Assembly (NCBI RefSeq): GCF_014529705.1
Contig: NZ_JAANIH010000052.1
Span: forward strand, 1 to 62,908
Source of the DNA: Bradyrhizobium campsiandrae
Lineage (GTDB): Bacteria > Pseudomonadota > Alphaproteobacteria > Rhizobiales > Xanthobacteraceae
DNA: 62,908 nt
Reading direction: 5' to 3'
Position numbers and translations under genes: made by a program. Of this stretch, positions 25,224 to 33,293 are shown one piece after another. Under the pieces are notes generated by a model. The model made no database searches and had not been told where the DNA came from. It saw only the letters and a list, made by a program, of their open reading frames with translations. Position 1 is the stretch's first letter. Each line of letters begins with the position of its first letter.

Positions 25224-26423
25224 TCATTCCGCGTCCCGCTTTCCGGTGAAGACGCGGCCAAACATGCGCGCCAGCCGGGCGCGCACAATTTCAGAGACGA
25301 TCGACCAGCCACCGAGCTCTGCCGCGGCCACCTGATCCACCGGCCCGCCGGCCATGTGGCGGTCGAGGTTTTTCGCAAACTCCGCAACCAGGCGCTTGGC
25401 GAGATCGCGCACCAGGCCGGGCCGGCCGACCTGGGCCAGCATTCCCGTGAGCGTGTAGCCGATCGACAGTTCAACGGCGGTATTCGCACCGTCGTCGAGC
25501 GGCAGCAGGTGGTAGCGGATTTCGCCTTGCGTCGCCGAATGACTGCGCTGGTCGGTGCCGATGCCGACGATGCGGCCGGAGAGCGTGGCGGGATCGCGTT
25601 CGACACGTGCGGCGCCCTCGAAGGAGGTCGCGATCGGTCCCAGCCTGACGCTGATCTGGCCTTCGACGCGCTCGGGCTTCGGTGGCGCCGTCAGCGACAC
25701 GCCGGGCAGGCAGGACGCGATGCCGGCGATGTCGCCGAACATCGCGAACACTTTTGCCGGTGCGTGCGGCAGTGCGAAGCGCTGGTTGAGGATGGTCGCC
25801 GGGGTGAAGTCTGGGATACCGACCGGTGCGGCACTCCCTGATGCCGGTGCCTTCGCCAGCAGCACTTGCCTCGGCTCGTCGCCGTTGAAGGCGGCACGCC
25901 CCGATCCGGCGGGGCCGAGAACGGTCCGGCCGCCGTCGCCAAGCGGCGCGATATTGCGCGCACGCCTCGCCTCGATCACGGACTGCACGGCCCTGACAAT
26001 GCCGACATAGCCGGTGCAGCGGCAGAGATTGCCGCTGAGGCCGACGCGAATGCGACGCTCGTCGGCATCAGGCAGACGCAGCACCAGGTCGCGTGCCGAA
26101 ACCAGCATGCCCGGGGTACAATAACCGCATTGCAGCGCGTGCTCGCGGGTGAAGGCGGCGCGCAACTCGGTCGTAACCTCGTCCTCATCGAGCCCTTCGA
26201 TGGTGGTGACGTCGGCGCCGGCGCAGGCCGCGGCATAAGTGATGCAGGAGCGCGCCGGCACGCCGTCGAGCAGCACTGTGCAGGCGCCGCAGACGCCGTG
26301 CTCGCAGCCGAGATGGGTGCCGGTCAAGTCGAGATGGTCGCGGACGAAATCGGCCAGGCTGGTCCGCGGCTCGGCCGAGATTTCGACCGCACGGCGATTG
26401 ACCTGAAGTGCGATCGTGGTCAT
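25224..26423 (-). CDS. Fusion of molybdenum-hydroxylase [2Fe-2S] subunit (CoxS type) and CoxG/SRPBCC domain
   Basis: A 399-residue two-part protein. Residues 1-155 are a complete iron-sulfur subunit: plant-type cluster ligands C40, C45, C48, C60 and second-cluster ligands C99, C102, C134, C136 (CGYCTPGM, CRCTGY). After a linker (about 155-205), residues 206-370 form an SRPBCC-like CoxG domain (RFALPHAPAKVFAMFGDIAGIASCLPG), followed by a basic tail. CoxG proteins anchor or assist CO-dehydrogenase-like enzymes at the membrane. Normally the two are separate genes. The stop overlaps nothing downstream, and ATG 26423 overlaps the FAD-subunit stop, so it belongs to the three-subunit enzyme. Confidence 0.9.
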   Translation of the reverse strand: MTTIALQVNRRAVEISAEPRTSLADFVRDHLDLTGTHLGCEHGVCGACTVLLDGVPARSCITYAAACAGADVTTIEGLDEDEVTTELRAAFTREHALQCGYCTPGMLVSARDLVLRLPDADERRIRVGLSGNLCRCTGYVGIVRAVQSVIEARRARNIAPLGDGGRTVLGPAGSGRAAFNGDEPRQVLLAKAPASGSAAPVGIPDFTPATILNQRFALPHAPAKVFAMFGDIAGIASCLPGVSLTAPPKPERVEGQISVRLGPIATSFEGAARVERDPATLSGRIVGIGTDQRSHSATQGEIRYHLLPLDDGANTAVELSIGYTLTGMLAQVGRPGLVRDLAKRLVAEFAKNLDRHMAGGPVDQVAAAELGGWSIVSEIVRARLARMFGRVFTGKRDAE

Positions 26424-27256
26424 GCTGCAGCCTCCAGCACGGCGCGCTTCAACACGCTGACATGGATGTGACGCTGCGCGGCGTCGTCGATGCCGGCTTT
26501 GGCCAGAAGGCCGTTCGCGACGCCGATGTCGAAGCGCTGCTTGTAGTCGGCCGCGATCCGTCCGCCGAACAGCTCGGCGGCATCGGTGACGACGATCGGC
26601 GTCGTGTCGATGGCGCCGATCACGACACGCGCCGAGGCCGCAACGGGATCGATCAGCACGGCGCCGATGGCGTGGGCGAACTCACCGGTCTTGCGGCAAC
26701 TCTTGGCGTAGCCCCAATGGGCCGAGGCCGCGCGTGGCGGGACGTGAATCGCCTCGACGATTTCGCCGGTTTGCAGCGCCGATTCCAGGGCGCCGAGGAC
26801 GAAGGCCTCGATCGCCATCATGCGAGCGCCGGCAAGGCTGCGCAGCGCCACGCGCGCACCGAGGGCCGCGAGCGCGGAAATCCAGTCGGCGGCGGGATCG
26901 GCGTGGCTGAGCGAGCCGCCGATGGTGCCGCGGTTGCGCACCGCGCGATAGGCGATGTTGGCGGCGACGGCGCGCATGGCGCCGCGGGTGACGTCGGTAG
27001 TGCGGCCGTCCTCGATATCGGCATGGGTGACGAGGGCGCCGATCACCAGCTCGCCATCGGAAACTTCGGCCCGCTTCAGCTCGGCAAGGCCGGAGATGTC
27101 CACGATCAGCTCCGGCTGCACCAGCCGCAGATTGAGCATCGGACCGAGCGACTGGCCGCCCGCGATGATCTTTGCCGAACTGCCGCTCGCGGCCAGCATC
27201 GACAGCGCCGCGTCGAGATCGCGCGGGCGTTCGTAGCTGAAGGGCGCCGGCTTCAT
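26420..27256 (-). CDS. FAD-binding subunit of a molybdenum hydroxylase (CoxM type)
   Basis: A 278-residue flavoprotein subunit. FAD motifs are AGGQSLGPML near residue 32 and TIGGSLSHADPAAD near 112. It passes electrons from the iron-sulfur clusters to an external acceptor. Starts and stops overlap both neighbours by four bases, consistent with stoichiometric translation of the three subunits. Confidence 0.9.
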   Translation of the reverse strand: MKPAPFSYERPRDLDAALSMLAASGSSAKIIAGGQSLGPMLNLRLVQPELIVDISGLAELKRAEVSDGELVIGALVTHADIEDGRTTDVTRGAMRAVAANIAYRAVRNRGTIGGSLSHADPAADWISALAALGARVALRSLAGARMMAIEAFVLGALESALQTGEIVEAIHVPPRAASAHWGYAKSCRKTGEFAHAIGAVLIDPVAASARVVIGAIDTTPIVVTDAAELFGGRIAADYKQRFDIGVANGLLAKAGIDDAAQRHIHVSVLKRAVLEAAA

Positions 27257-29646
27257 GCCGCGCTCCTTTCGGCTGCGCGCGCAGCCAGAACGGCCTCGAC
27301 GACACGATGCGGCGTGATCGGCGACTGCGTCAGCTCGGCGCCGAGCGGGCGCAGCGCGTCGTTGACGGCGTTGGCAATCGCAGCCGGCGGCGCGATCGCA
27401 CCGCCCTCGCCGATGCCCTTCACGCCGAACTGCGTATAGGGCGACGGCGTCTCCATGTGATCGAGCCGCGCGGCCGGCACTTCGGTCGGGCCCGGCAGCA
27501 AATAGTCGGCAAGCGTCGTCGCCAGCGGCTGGCCGGAGGCATCGAACGGCATTTCCTCGTAGAGCGCGGTGCCGATCCCCTGCGCGAGGCCGCCATAGAT
27601 CTGGCCGTCGACGACGAGCGGATTGACCAGCACGCCGCCGTCCTCGACGATCACGTAGTCGAGGATTTCCACCTCGCCGAGATCAGGGTCGACCGCGACC
27701 AATGCGGCATGGGCGGCATAGCTGAACGTGCCGCTGTCGCGCACCGGCTTGTAGCCCTGCGTCACCTCGAGCCCGCCGGGATCGACATCGGCCGGCAGGT
27801 CCTGGGGGCGGCGATACCAGGTGTGGGCGATGGTCTGGATGCTGACGCTGCCATTGACACCGCGCACCTCGCCATTCTGCAGCACCACGGACGCGGAATC
27901 ATGCTGCAGCAGCTTGGCGCCGATGCGCCTTGCGCGTTCGCCGAGCTCGCGGCAGGCGGTCGCCACCGCGCCGCCCGCCATCACCATCGAGCGCGAGCCC
28001 CAGGTTCCCGTCGAGTAAGGCGTCATCGCGGTGTCGCCGAGGATGATGCGGATCCTTGCGACGTCGATGCCGAGGATCTCGTGCGCGACCTGAGCCAGCG
28101 TCGTCTCCATGCCCTGCCCATGCGAATGCACGCCGACGCGCAGTTCGAGCCCGCCATCCGGTGTCAGGCGCGCCGAGGCCTGCTCGTGGCCCGGCACCAT
28201 CGGAATGCCCCAGCCGGAATAGACGGAGGTGCCGTGCGCGGCCTGCTCGCAATAGATGGAAACGCCGACGCCGATGCGGCGGCCATCGGCCTCGCCCTTG
28301 CTTTGCCTTGCACGAATGGCCTCGATATCAACAGCGGCCAGCGCGCGGCGCATCGCTTCGGGATAATCGCCGCTGTCGAAGTGCTTTTTGGTGATGTTGT
28401 CGAACGGCATCTGCTCGGGGCGCACCAGATTGCGCAGCCGCACCTCGCCGGGCTCGAGCCCGGCCTCGGCCGCCACGAGATCGAGCATCAGCTCCAGCGC
28501 AAAGCAGACGCCGGTGCGCGCGACGCCGCGATAGGGCAGGATCGGGCATTTGTTGGTGGCGACCGAGAAGGTGCGGCAGCGATAGGCCGGCATCTTGTAG
28601 GGCCCGGGCAAAATGCTCGCGACTTGCGCGGCCTCGAGGCAGGCCGAGAACGGATAAGACGAGTAGGCGCCGGAATCCACGGTTGCTTCGCAGTCGATGC
28701 CGCGCAGCGTGCCGTCACCGTCAGCATAGACCGTGATCTTGTAATGATGCTCGCGGCAATTGGAGCTGGCGATGAGATGCTCGCGGCGATCTTCAAGCCA
28801 GCGCACCGGATGGCCGTTCCGCATGGTCAGCCAGGACAGGCAGACCTCTTCGGGCAGCAAAATGCCCTTGTGGCCGAAGCCGCCGCCGACGTCAGGCGAG
28901 ATGACGCGGATCTGGCCCTCCTCCATGCCGAGGCACTCGGCAAGGCCGCTGCGGGTGATGTGCGGCATCTGCGCCGCCGAATGCAGCGTGAGCTGATCGA
29001 GCCGGCGGTCGAAGGTCGCGACCACGCCGCGCCCTTCCAGCGGTGACATGCATTGCCGCGCGGTCGAGATCTCGCGCGTCACCTTGATCGGCGCATCGAG
29101 CGCGGCGGAGATGTCGACCTCGTAGACGGTTTCGAGGAAGACGTTGTCGCCCCAATGCTCATGCACGAGCGCCGTATCAGCCTCGCGCGCCTTCAGCATG
29201 TCGGTGACTGCGGGCAGCTCCTCCAGGTCGAGCGTGACTGATGCCGCGATGTCCTCGGCCTCGGCCCGCGTCGGCGCGAGGCACATCGCGACGAGCTCGC
29301 CGACCTGACGCACCTTGCCGGTGGCGAGCACCGGCTGCTCTGAAATCTTGAAGCCCGGAAGGCCCGACACCGCGCGGATCGGCTTGATGCCGACGAGATC
29401 GGCGGCCGTGAACACGCTGCCGCGATAGCGTTCGGGCACATGGATGCCGCGAATGCGCGCATGCGCCACCGGACTGCGCACGAAAGCGACGTCCTGGAGA
29501 CCGGCGAGCCTGATGTCGGCGACATATTGGCCGCGGCCGCGCATCAGGCGGTCATCCTCCTTCCGCGGCAGCCGTGCGCCGACGCCCTGCCCGGACTTAC
29601 CGTGAGGAAACTCCCGTTCGCTGCGCAACTCGGCGCCCTCCTTCAC
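27253..29646 (-). CDS. Molybdopterin-binding large subunit of a molybdenum hydroxylase (xanthine-oxidase family, not CO dehydrogenase)
   Basis: A 797-residue large subunit. GARLPRKEDDRLMRGRGQYVADI opens the first domain; DVGGGFGHKG binds the cofactor; the catalytic glutamate is in GIGEGGAIAPPAAIANAV near the end. The active-site loop reads PYRGVARTGV, not the AYXCSFR of true (form I) CO dehydrogenase, so the enzyme most likely hydroxylates an aldehyde or N-heterocycle. It begins ten bases after the amidohydrolase stop. Hydroxylation next to a ring nitrogen followed by hydrolytic ring opening would fit the pair (inference). Confidence 0.9.
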   Translation of the reverse strand: MKEGAELRSEREFPHGKSGQGVGARLPRKEDDRLMRGRGQYVADIRLAGLQDVAFVRSPVAHARIRGIHVPERYRGSVFTAADLVGIKPIRAVSGLPGFKISEQPVLATGKVRQVGELVAMCLAPTRAEAEDIAASVTLDLEELPAVTDMLKAREADTALVHEHWGDNVFLETVYEVDISAALDAPIKVTREISTARQCMSPLEGRGVVATFDRRLDQLTLHSAAQMPHITRSGLAECLGMEEGQIRVISPDVGGGFGHKGILLPEEVCLSWLTMRNGHPVRWLEDRREHLIASSNCREHHYKITVYADGDGTLRGIDCEATVDSGAYSSYPFSACLEAAQVASILPGPYKMPAYRCRTFSVATNKCPILPYRGVARTGVCFALELMLDLVAAEAGLEPGEVRLRNLVRPEQMPFDNITKKHFDSGDYPEAMRRALAAVDIEAIRARQSKGEADGRRIGVGVSIYCEQAAHGTSVYSGWGIPMVPGHEQASARLTPDGGLELRVGVHSHGQGMETTLAQVAHEILGIDVARIRIILGDTAMTPYSTGTWGSRSMVMAGGAVATACRELGERARRIGAKLLQHDSASVVLQNGEVRGVNGSVSIQTIAHTWYRRPQDLPADVDPGGLEVTQGYKPVRDSGTFSYAAHAALVAVDPDLGEVEILDYVIVEDGGVLVNPLVVDGQIYGGLAQGIGTALYEEMPFDASGQPLATTLADYLLPGPTEVPAARLDHMETPSPYTQFGVKGIGEGGAIAPPAAIANAVNDALRPLGAELTQSPITPHRVVEAVLAARAAERSAA

Positions 29647-29655
29647 CGCCTGGCC

Positions 29656-30933
29656 TTACGCCGCCACGGCCTGCGGCAGGATCGGTGCGACCGCATCGAA
29701 GCGCGTGCCGGCGCGCAGGCAGAAGGCCGGCTGCAGCAGGCGCTCGGCGATGACCTCGTTCTTCTCGTTGTCCTTCAGGACGAACCGGCCGTTCTGCTCG
29801 TTAAGCACGGAGACGTCGGCGTCCATGCCGACCTTGAGCGCACCGATCTCCCCGCTGCGGCCGAGCATTTTTGCAGGGTTCGACGTGACCATCGGCACCA
29901 CCTGCTCCAGCGACAGGCCGAGCGCCATCATCGAGCTCATCGCCTGAACCAGGCTGAACTTGGCCTGGCCAGCGAACGGATGGTTCTCCTCGTCCTCATG
30001 CTGGTCTGGCGTTCCAGCCGGCGCGGGCACGTGGGTGTTGTAGCCGTGAATGTCGGCGCCGAGCGTGGTCGGAATGATGCCCGCGGCGATCGCCTTCTTG
30101 GCGAGGCGGTAGGAGAAGTGGCTGCCGTGACCGACATCGACCTTGAGGCCGCGATCGAGCGCGGCCTGGATCACCGGATGCACCTCGCCCTCGCGGTTGA
30201 CGAAACCGCCGGGATGGCGCGTGAAGGGATGCGCGAGCACGTCGCCTTCGCGCAGCAGCGGGATCACGCGGGTGAGGATGGTGTCCGCATCCTCGCCATT
30301 GGCGCCGCTCTCGGGCAAGCCCCAGAGCTGGCCGAAATGCACATAGACCGGAAGATCGGCGCGCTTGCCGATCTCCGCCGCCATCTCGATGACGCGGATG
30401 CCCCAGCGCGCGAAGCCGCCGATCTCGGCGTGGGCCTTGATGCCGCGGACGATGTCGAGATTGGCCGTCGCCGCCTTGACCGTCGCATCGATATCGACGC
30501 CCTCGGGGCTGTAGAGCTGCGGATAGTAATGCCCCTCCAGTCCGCCGACGAGATAGGCCGACAGGAACGCATAGACGCGCGAGGCCGACCGCTCCGCGAT
30601 GAAGTGACGAAAGCCGGGCAGCGTCATGCAGGAGGGGCCGCCCTGGTCGACCAGCGTCGTCACGCCCGACTGCACGCCGACCATGTCGGGGTTCATGCCG
30701 AAGCGGCCGGAGACATATTGATAGACGTGGGCGTGGGTGTCGATCAATCCTGGGAGCACGAGCTTGCCGCCGACGTCGACGACCTCCTTCGCGCTGGTCG
30801 GCAGGATGTCCGCCGCCACCGCCGCGATCTTGCCGCCGCGAATGGCGACGTCCTTGATGCCGTCGACGCCGGAGGCCGGGCAGATCACGCGGCCGCCTCG
30901 CAGCAGAAGGTCGAAGCTGGCAGTGACGGACAT
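29656..30933 (-). CDS. Amidohydrolase/deacetylase-family metallohydrolase (dihydroorotase-like)
   Basis: A 425-residue amidohydrolase-superfamily enzyme. Strand 1 carries DTHAHVYQY, and DVGHGSHFSYRLAKKAI and LGADIHG follow in the barrel; the small beta-domain is split between the N-terminus (DLLLRGGRVICPASGVDG) and the C-terminus. Enzymes of this group hydrolyse cyclic amides or N-acyl groups. ATG 30933 follows AGGAGAGGAG at good spacing. It is first gene of the long minus-strand run and sits directly behind a sigma-54 promoter and the MarR-type operator. Confidence 0.85.
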   Translation of the reverse strand: MSVTASFDLLLRGGRVICPASGVDGIKDVAIRGGKIAAVAADILPTSAKEVVDVGGKLVLPGLIDTHAHVYQYVSGRFGMNPDMVGVQSGVTTLVDQGGPSCMTLPGFRHFIAERSASRVYAFLSAYLVGGLEGHYYPQLYSPEGVDIDATVKAATANLDIVRGIKAHAEIGGFARWGIRVIEMAAEIGKRADLPVYVHFGQLWGLPESGANGEDADTILTRVIPLLREGDVLAHPFTRHPGGFVNREGEVHPVIQAALDRGLKVDVGHGSHFSYRLAKKAIAAGIIPTTLGADIHGYNTHVPAPAGTPDQHEDEENHPFAGQAKFSLVQAMSSMMALGLSLEQVVPMVTSNPAKMLGRSGEIGALKVGMDADVSVLNEQNGRFVLKDNEKNEVIAERLLQPAFCLRAGTRFDAVAPILPQAVAA

Positions 30934-30979
30934 GTGCGCTCTCCTCTCCTTGACACGAGCGACGGCATCGCCCGAATTA

Positions 30980-30993
30980 CGAAGCATGCTTCG
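30980..30993. promoter_or_regulatory. MarR-type operator, copy 1 (CGAAGCATGCTTCG)
   Basis: A perfect 14-bp palindrome CGAAGCATGCTTCG, extending to ATGCGAAGCATGCTTCGT on the minus strand. The same 18-mer, differing only at one central base, occurs at 31821-31839 before the NCS1 permease. This copy lies at about +2 to +15 of the sigma-54 transcript of the amidohydrolase operon, where a bound repressor would block initiation. The marR gene lies between the two copies. Confidence 0.75.
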
Positions 30994-31004
30994 CATTTTG
31001 ATCG

Positions 31005-31021
31005 AAGCAAGCTCCGTGCCA
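31005..31021 (-). promoter_or_regulatory. Sigma-54 promoter of the amidohydrolase / molybdenum-hydroxylase operon
   Basis: On the minus strand TGGCACGGAGCTTGCTT reads exactly as the sigma-54 consensus: TGGCACG, four bases, TTGCTT, with GG and GC twelve bases apart. The start would be near 30995, giving a leader of about 60 bases before ATG 30933. The palindromic operator follows directly downstream. Confidence 0.75.
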
Positions 31022-31076
31022 TGATCCAGAAGTGGCGAGCGGGTTCGAATCGAGCTAAGCGCGGCAGGGGATTGAA

Positions 31077-31586
31077 GTGGGAGAGTGTGCATTGCGGCAG
31101 GCGAAGACACGTCGTGGCGGGAGCAGGCATCGCCCCTGGCCCTTGTCGCAACGACCCGGCTATCTGATCCGCCGGCTGCACCAGATTCACGTCGCACTGT
31201 TTCAGGAAGCCTGCGGCGCGTTCGAGGTCACGCCGCTGCAATACAGCCTTCTCACGGCGCTGGCGGCGCGTGAAACCGCCGATCAGACCACTTTGGCGGC
31301 CGATATAGCCCTGGATCGGACCACGACGACAGGCGCATTGAAGCGGCTCGCCGCGCGGAACCTGGTCGAGCGCGCCGTCAACAAGGACGATCGCCGCGCG
31401 CGCCTGTGCCGATTGACGCCTGCTGGCGCCGCCCTGCTGGTCAAGATCGAGAGCGCGGCACGCCGGGCACATCGTGCGACGCTCGGCGATTTGAGCGAGC
31501 GGGAACAAGCGCTCTTCATCGAGATGATGCAACGCATCGTGGCCGGCAACCCAAGTCGCGACAGTTCCGCTGCCCTATTCGATTAG
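31077..31586 (+). CDS. MarR-family transcriptional regulator
   Basis: A 169-residue MarR protein: an N-terminal basic stretch, dimerisation helix GYLIRRLHQIHVALF, then the winged helix LAADIALDRTTTTGALKRLAARNLVERAVNKDDRRARLCRLTPAG. GTG 31077 has AGGGG six bases upstream; a TTG at 31092 with GGAG is an alternative. The gene lies between the amidohydrolase operon (divergent) and the NCS1 permease (same strand), each preceded by the same palindrome. It is very probably the repressor of both, released by a pathway compound (inference). A terminator follows its stop. Confidence 0.9.
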   Translation: MGECALRQAKTRRGGSRHRPWPLSQRPGYLIRRLHQIHVALFQEACGAFEVTPLQYSLLTALAARETADQTTLAADIALDRTTTTGALKRLAARNLVERAVNKDDRRARLCRLTPAGAALLVKIESAARRAHRATLGDLSEREQALFIEMMQRIVAGNPSRDSSAALFD

Positions 31587-31605
31587 GCGCAGTTGCTGCG
31601 CTTTT
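31587..31605 (+). terminator. Rho-independent terminator after marR
   Basis: Immediately after the marR stop a perfect six-bp stem GCGCAG / CTGCGC with a three-base loop (31587-31601) is followed by TTTT. It would separate marR from the independently promoted permease gene. Confidence 0.6.
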
Positions 31606-31799
31606 GAGTTGGGCTGCTCAATTTATCATCGTACCTTTGCTTGGCCGTGCAACATCCACGGCCTCCCGCCGGCGCTTCGAAGGCGCCACGGCGAGCCCGC
31701 GTGTGCGCATCGGCCGCGCTTGAAAACGCAGTCACAATCCGGCGTGGGCCAGGCTGCATCCCCCATCGGCGCACGCCGTGATCGTTCGCTCGCAATCTA

Positions 31800-31815
31800 T
31801 GGCACGATTTATGCT
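31800..31815 (+). promoter_or_regulatory. Sigma-54 promoter of the NCS1 permease / formamidase operon
   Basis: TGGCACG (31800-31806), four bases, then ATGCT (31811-31815) matches the sigma-54 consensus at every key position except the first T of TTGC. GG and GC are twelve bases apart. The predicted start, near 31826, falls inside the second copy of the MarR-type operator. Confidence 0.65.
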
Positions 31816-31824
31816 GCGATGATG

Positions 31825-31838
31825 CGAAGCGTGCTTCG
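31825..31838. promoter_or_regulatory. MarR-type operator, copy 2 (CGAAGCGTGCTTCG)
   Basis: CGAAGCGTGCTTCG within ATGCGAAGCGTGCTTCGT is the same 18-base site as at 30980-30993, in opposite relative orientation and with one central base changed. It covers the predicted sigma-54 start site 14 bases before the permease start codon. Conservation of both sequence and place argues for a true operator. Confidence 0.75.
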
Positions 31839-31852
31839 TATTGGGGGATGTC

Positions 31853-33271
31853 ATGACGGATTCCGAACTTCGCGCTGATCTTCACAGCATCGAGCCAATT
31901 CCCGATGCGGACCGGGACTCGACCGGACCGCAGCAGATGTGGATCTGGGCCGGCGCCAACATCGCGCCGGTGAACTGGGCGCTCGGCGCGCTCGGCATCA
32001 TTCTCAAGCTCGGCCTGATGGAGACGATCGCGGTCATCGTGCTCGGCAATATCGTCGGCTGCGCCATCTTCGCGACCTTCACGGTGATGGGCCACAAGAC
32101 CGGCGTCAACCAGATGGTGCTGAGCCGGTCCGCCTTCGGCGTCCGCGGCGCTTATTTGCCCAGCATCCTGATGTTCCTGATGACGCTGGGCTGGATCGGC
32201 GTGAACACCTATTTCCCGGTGAAGGTCTCGATGGGCATCCTCGGCCAGTTCGGCGTGCCCGACACTTGGGCGATCGAGATCATCGTCATCACCCTGGTCA
32301 TGGCGGCGCAGGTGCTGATCGGCATCTACGGGTTCTACGCGATCCGGACCTTCGAGAAATACACCGTGCCGCCGACCATCGCGATCATGGTACTGATGAG
32401 CATCCTGGCGTGGACGCGCCCCGGCGTCGTCAACTGGAGCCTTGCCACCTCGCTGCCGCCAGGCGCGCATCTGGCGATGCTGACGCTGCTGATGACGGCG
32501 ATCGGCGTCGGCTGGGGCATTTCCTGGGTGACCTGGGCCTCCGACTATTCGCGCTTCGTGCCGCGTAGCACGTCGTCGAAATCCGTGTTCTGGTACAGCT
32601 ATATCGGCATGTTCGTGCCGACGGTGTGGCTCGGCATCTTAGGCGCGACGATCGCCTCGACGACGCTGGACACCGATCCCGCCAAGATGGTGAGCGCGGT
32701 CTTCGGCGGGCCCGTCAGCATCCTGGTCCTGCTGATGGTGCTGCACGGCCCGATCGCCACCAACATCCTCAACGTCTATTCGGCGACCTTGGCGGCGCTC
32801 AGTGCAGGGCTGAAATTCTCGCGCTTCTGGCTCACCGTCATCGTCGGCATCGCGGGCTATCTGGTGACGCTGTATTTCATCTTCGCGCCGTCTTTCGCGA
32901 AAGCGTTCGACAACTGGATGATCAGCCTGCTGTTGTGGATGAGCCCGTGGGCCGGCGTGGTGCTGGCCGACTTCTTCATCAAGCGGAAGGGCAGGATCGA
33001 CGTCGCCGAGCTCTATCGCTCGCCGGAGACGAGCGCCTATGGCGACATCAATTGGGCCGGCATGACCGCGTTCTTGGCGGGCCTCGTCGCCGGATGGCTG
33101 GTGGAGGACGGCCTGGTCGGCGCGCTGCAGGGGCCGATCTCCACCAATCTGCTCGGCGGCGCCGACCTGAGCTGGCTGTTCGGCATCGGCGTCTCGGGTC
33201 TGCTCTATCTCGCACTCGGCAAGCTCTCGACCTCACCCGCCTCCATCGTTGCGAGCAGCGCAGGCCGATAG
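31853..33271 (+). CDS. NCS1-family permease (cytosine/purine/hydantoin-type)
   Basis: A 472-residue membrane protein with about twelve hydrophobic segments. Family features are WIWAGANIAPVNWALGALG in the first helices, SRSAFGVRGAYLPS, and WVTWASDYSRFVPR in the middle. NCS1 permeases bring in nucleobases, hydantoins, allantoin or thiamine with cations. ATG 31853 has GGGGG five bases away. It stands under its own sigma-54 promoter with MarR operator and is followed 22 bases later by a formamidase/acetamidase gene. Substrate probably a cyclic amide or N-heterocycle used by the divergent operon (inference). Confidence 0.9.
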   Translation: MTDSELRADLHSIEPIPDADRDSTGPQQMWIWAGANIAPVNWALGALGIILKLGLMETIAVIVLGNIVGCAIFATFTVMGHKTGVNQMVLSRSAFGVRGAYLPSILMFLMTLGWIGVNTYFPVKVSMGILGQFGVPDTWAIEIIVITLVMAAQVLIGIYGFYAIRTFEKYTVPPTIAIMVLMSILAWTRPGVVNWSLATSLPPGAHLAMLTLLMTAIGVGWGISWVTWASDYSRFVPRSTSSKSVFWYSYIGMFVPTVWLGILGATIASTTLDTDPAKMVSAVFGGPVSILVLLMVLHGPIATNILNVYSATLAALSAGLKFSRFWLTVIVGIAGYLVTLYFIFAPSFAKAFDNWMISLLLWMSPWAGVVLADFFIKRKGRIDVAELYRSPETSAYGDINWAGMTAFLAGLVAGWLVEDGLVGALQGPISTNLLGGADLSWLFGIGVSGLLYLALGKLSTSPASIVASSAGR

Positions 33272-33293
33272 CGGCGGCCGTGACGGTGGATTT

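Noticed and set aside
25224..29646. Reading the three cox-like genes as CO dehydrogenase
   Set aside because: The large-subunit loop lacks the AYXCSFR signature of form I CO dehydrogenase; form II-like enzymes have other or unknown substrates.
31003..31016. A second, degenerate copy of the MarR palindrome (CGAAGCAAGCTCCG)
   Set aside because: The similarity is explained by the -12 part of the sigma-54 promoter (TTGCTTCG on the minus strand); symmetry is poor.
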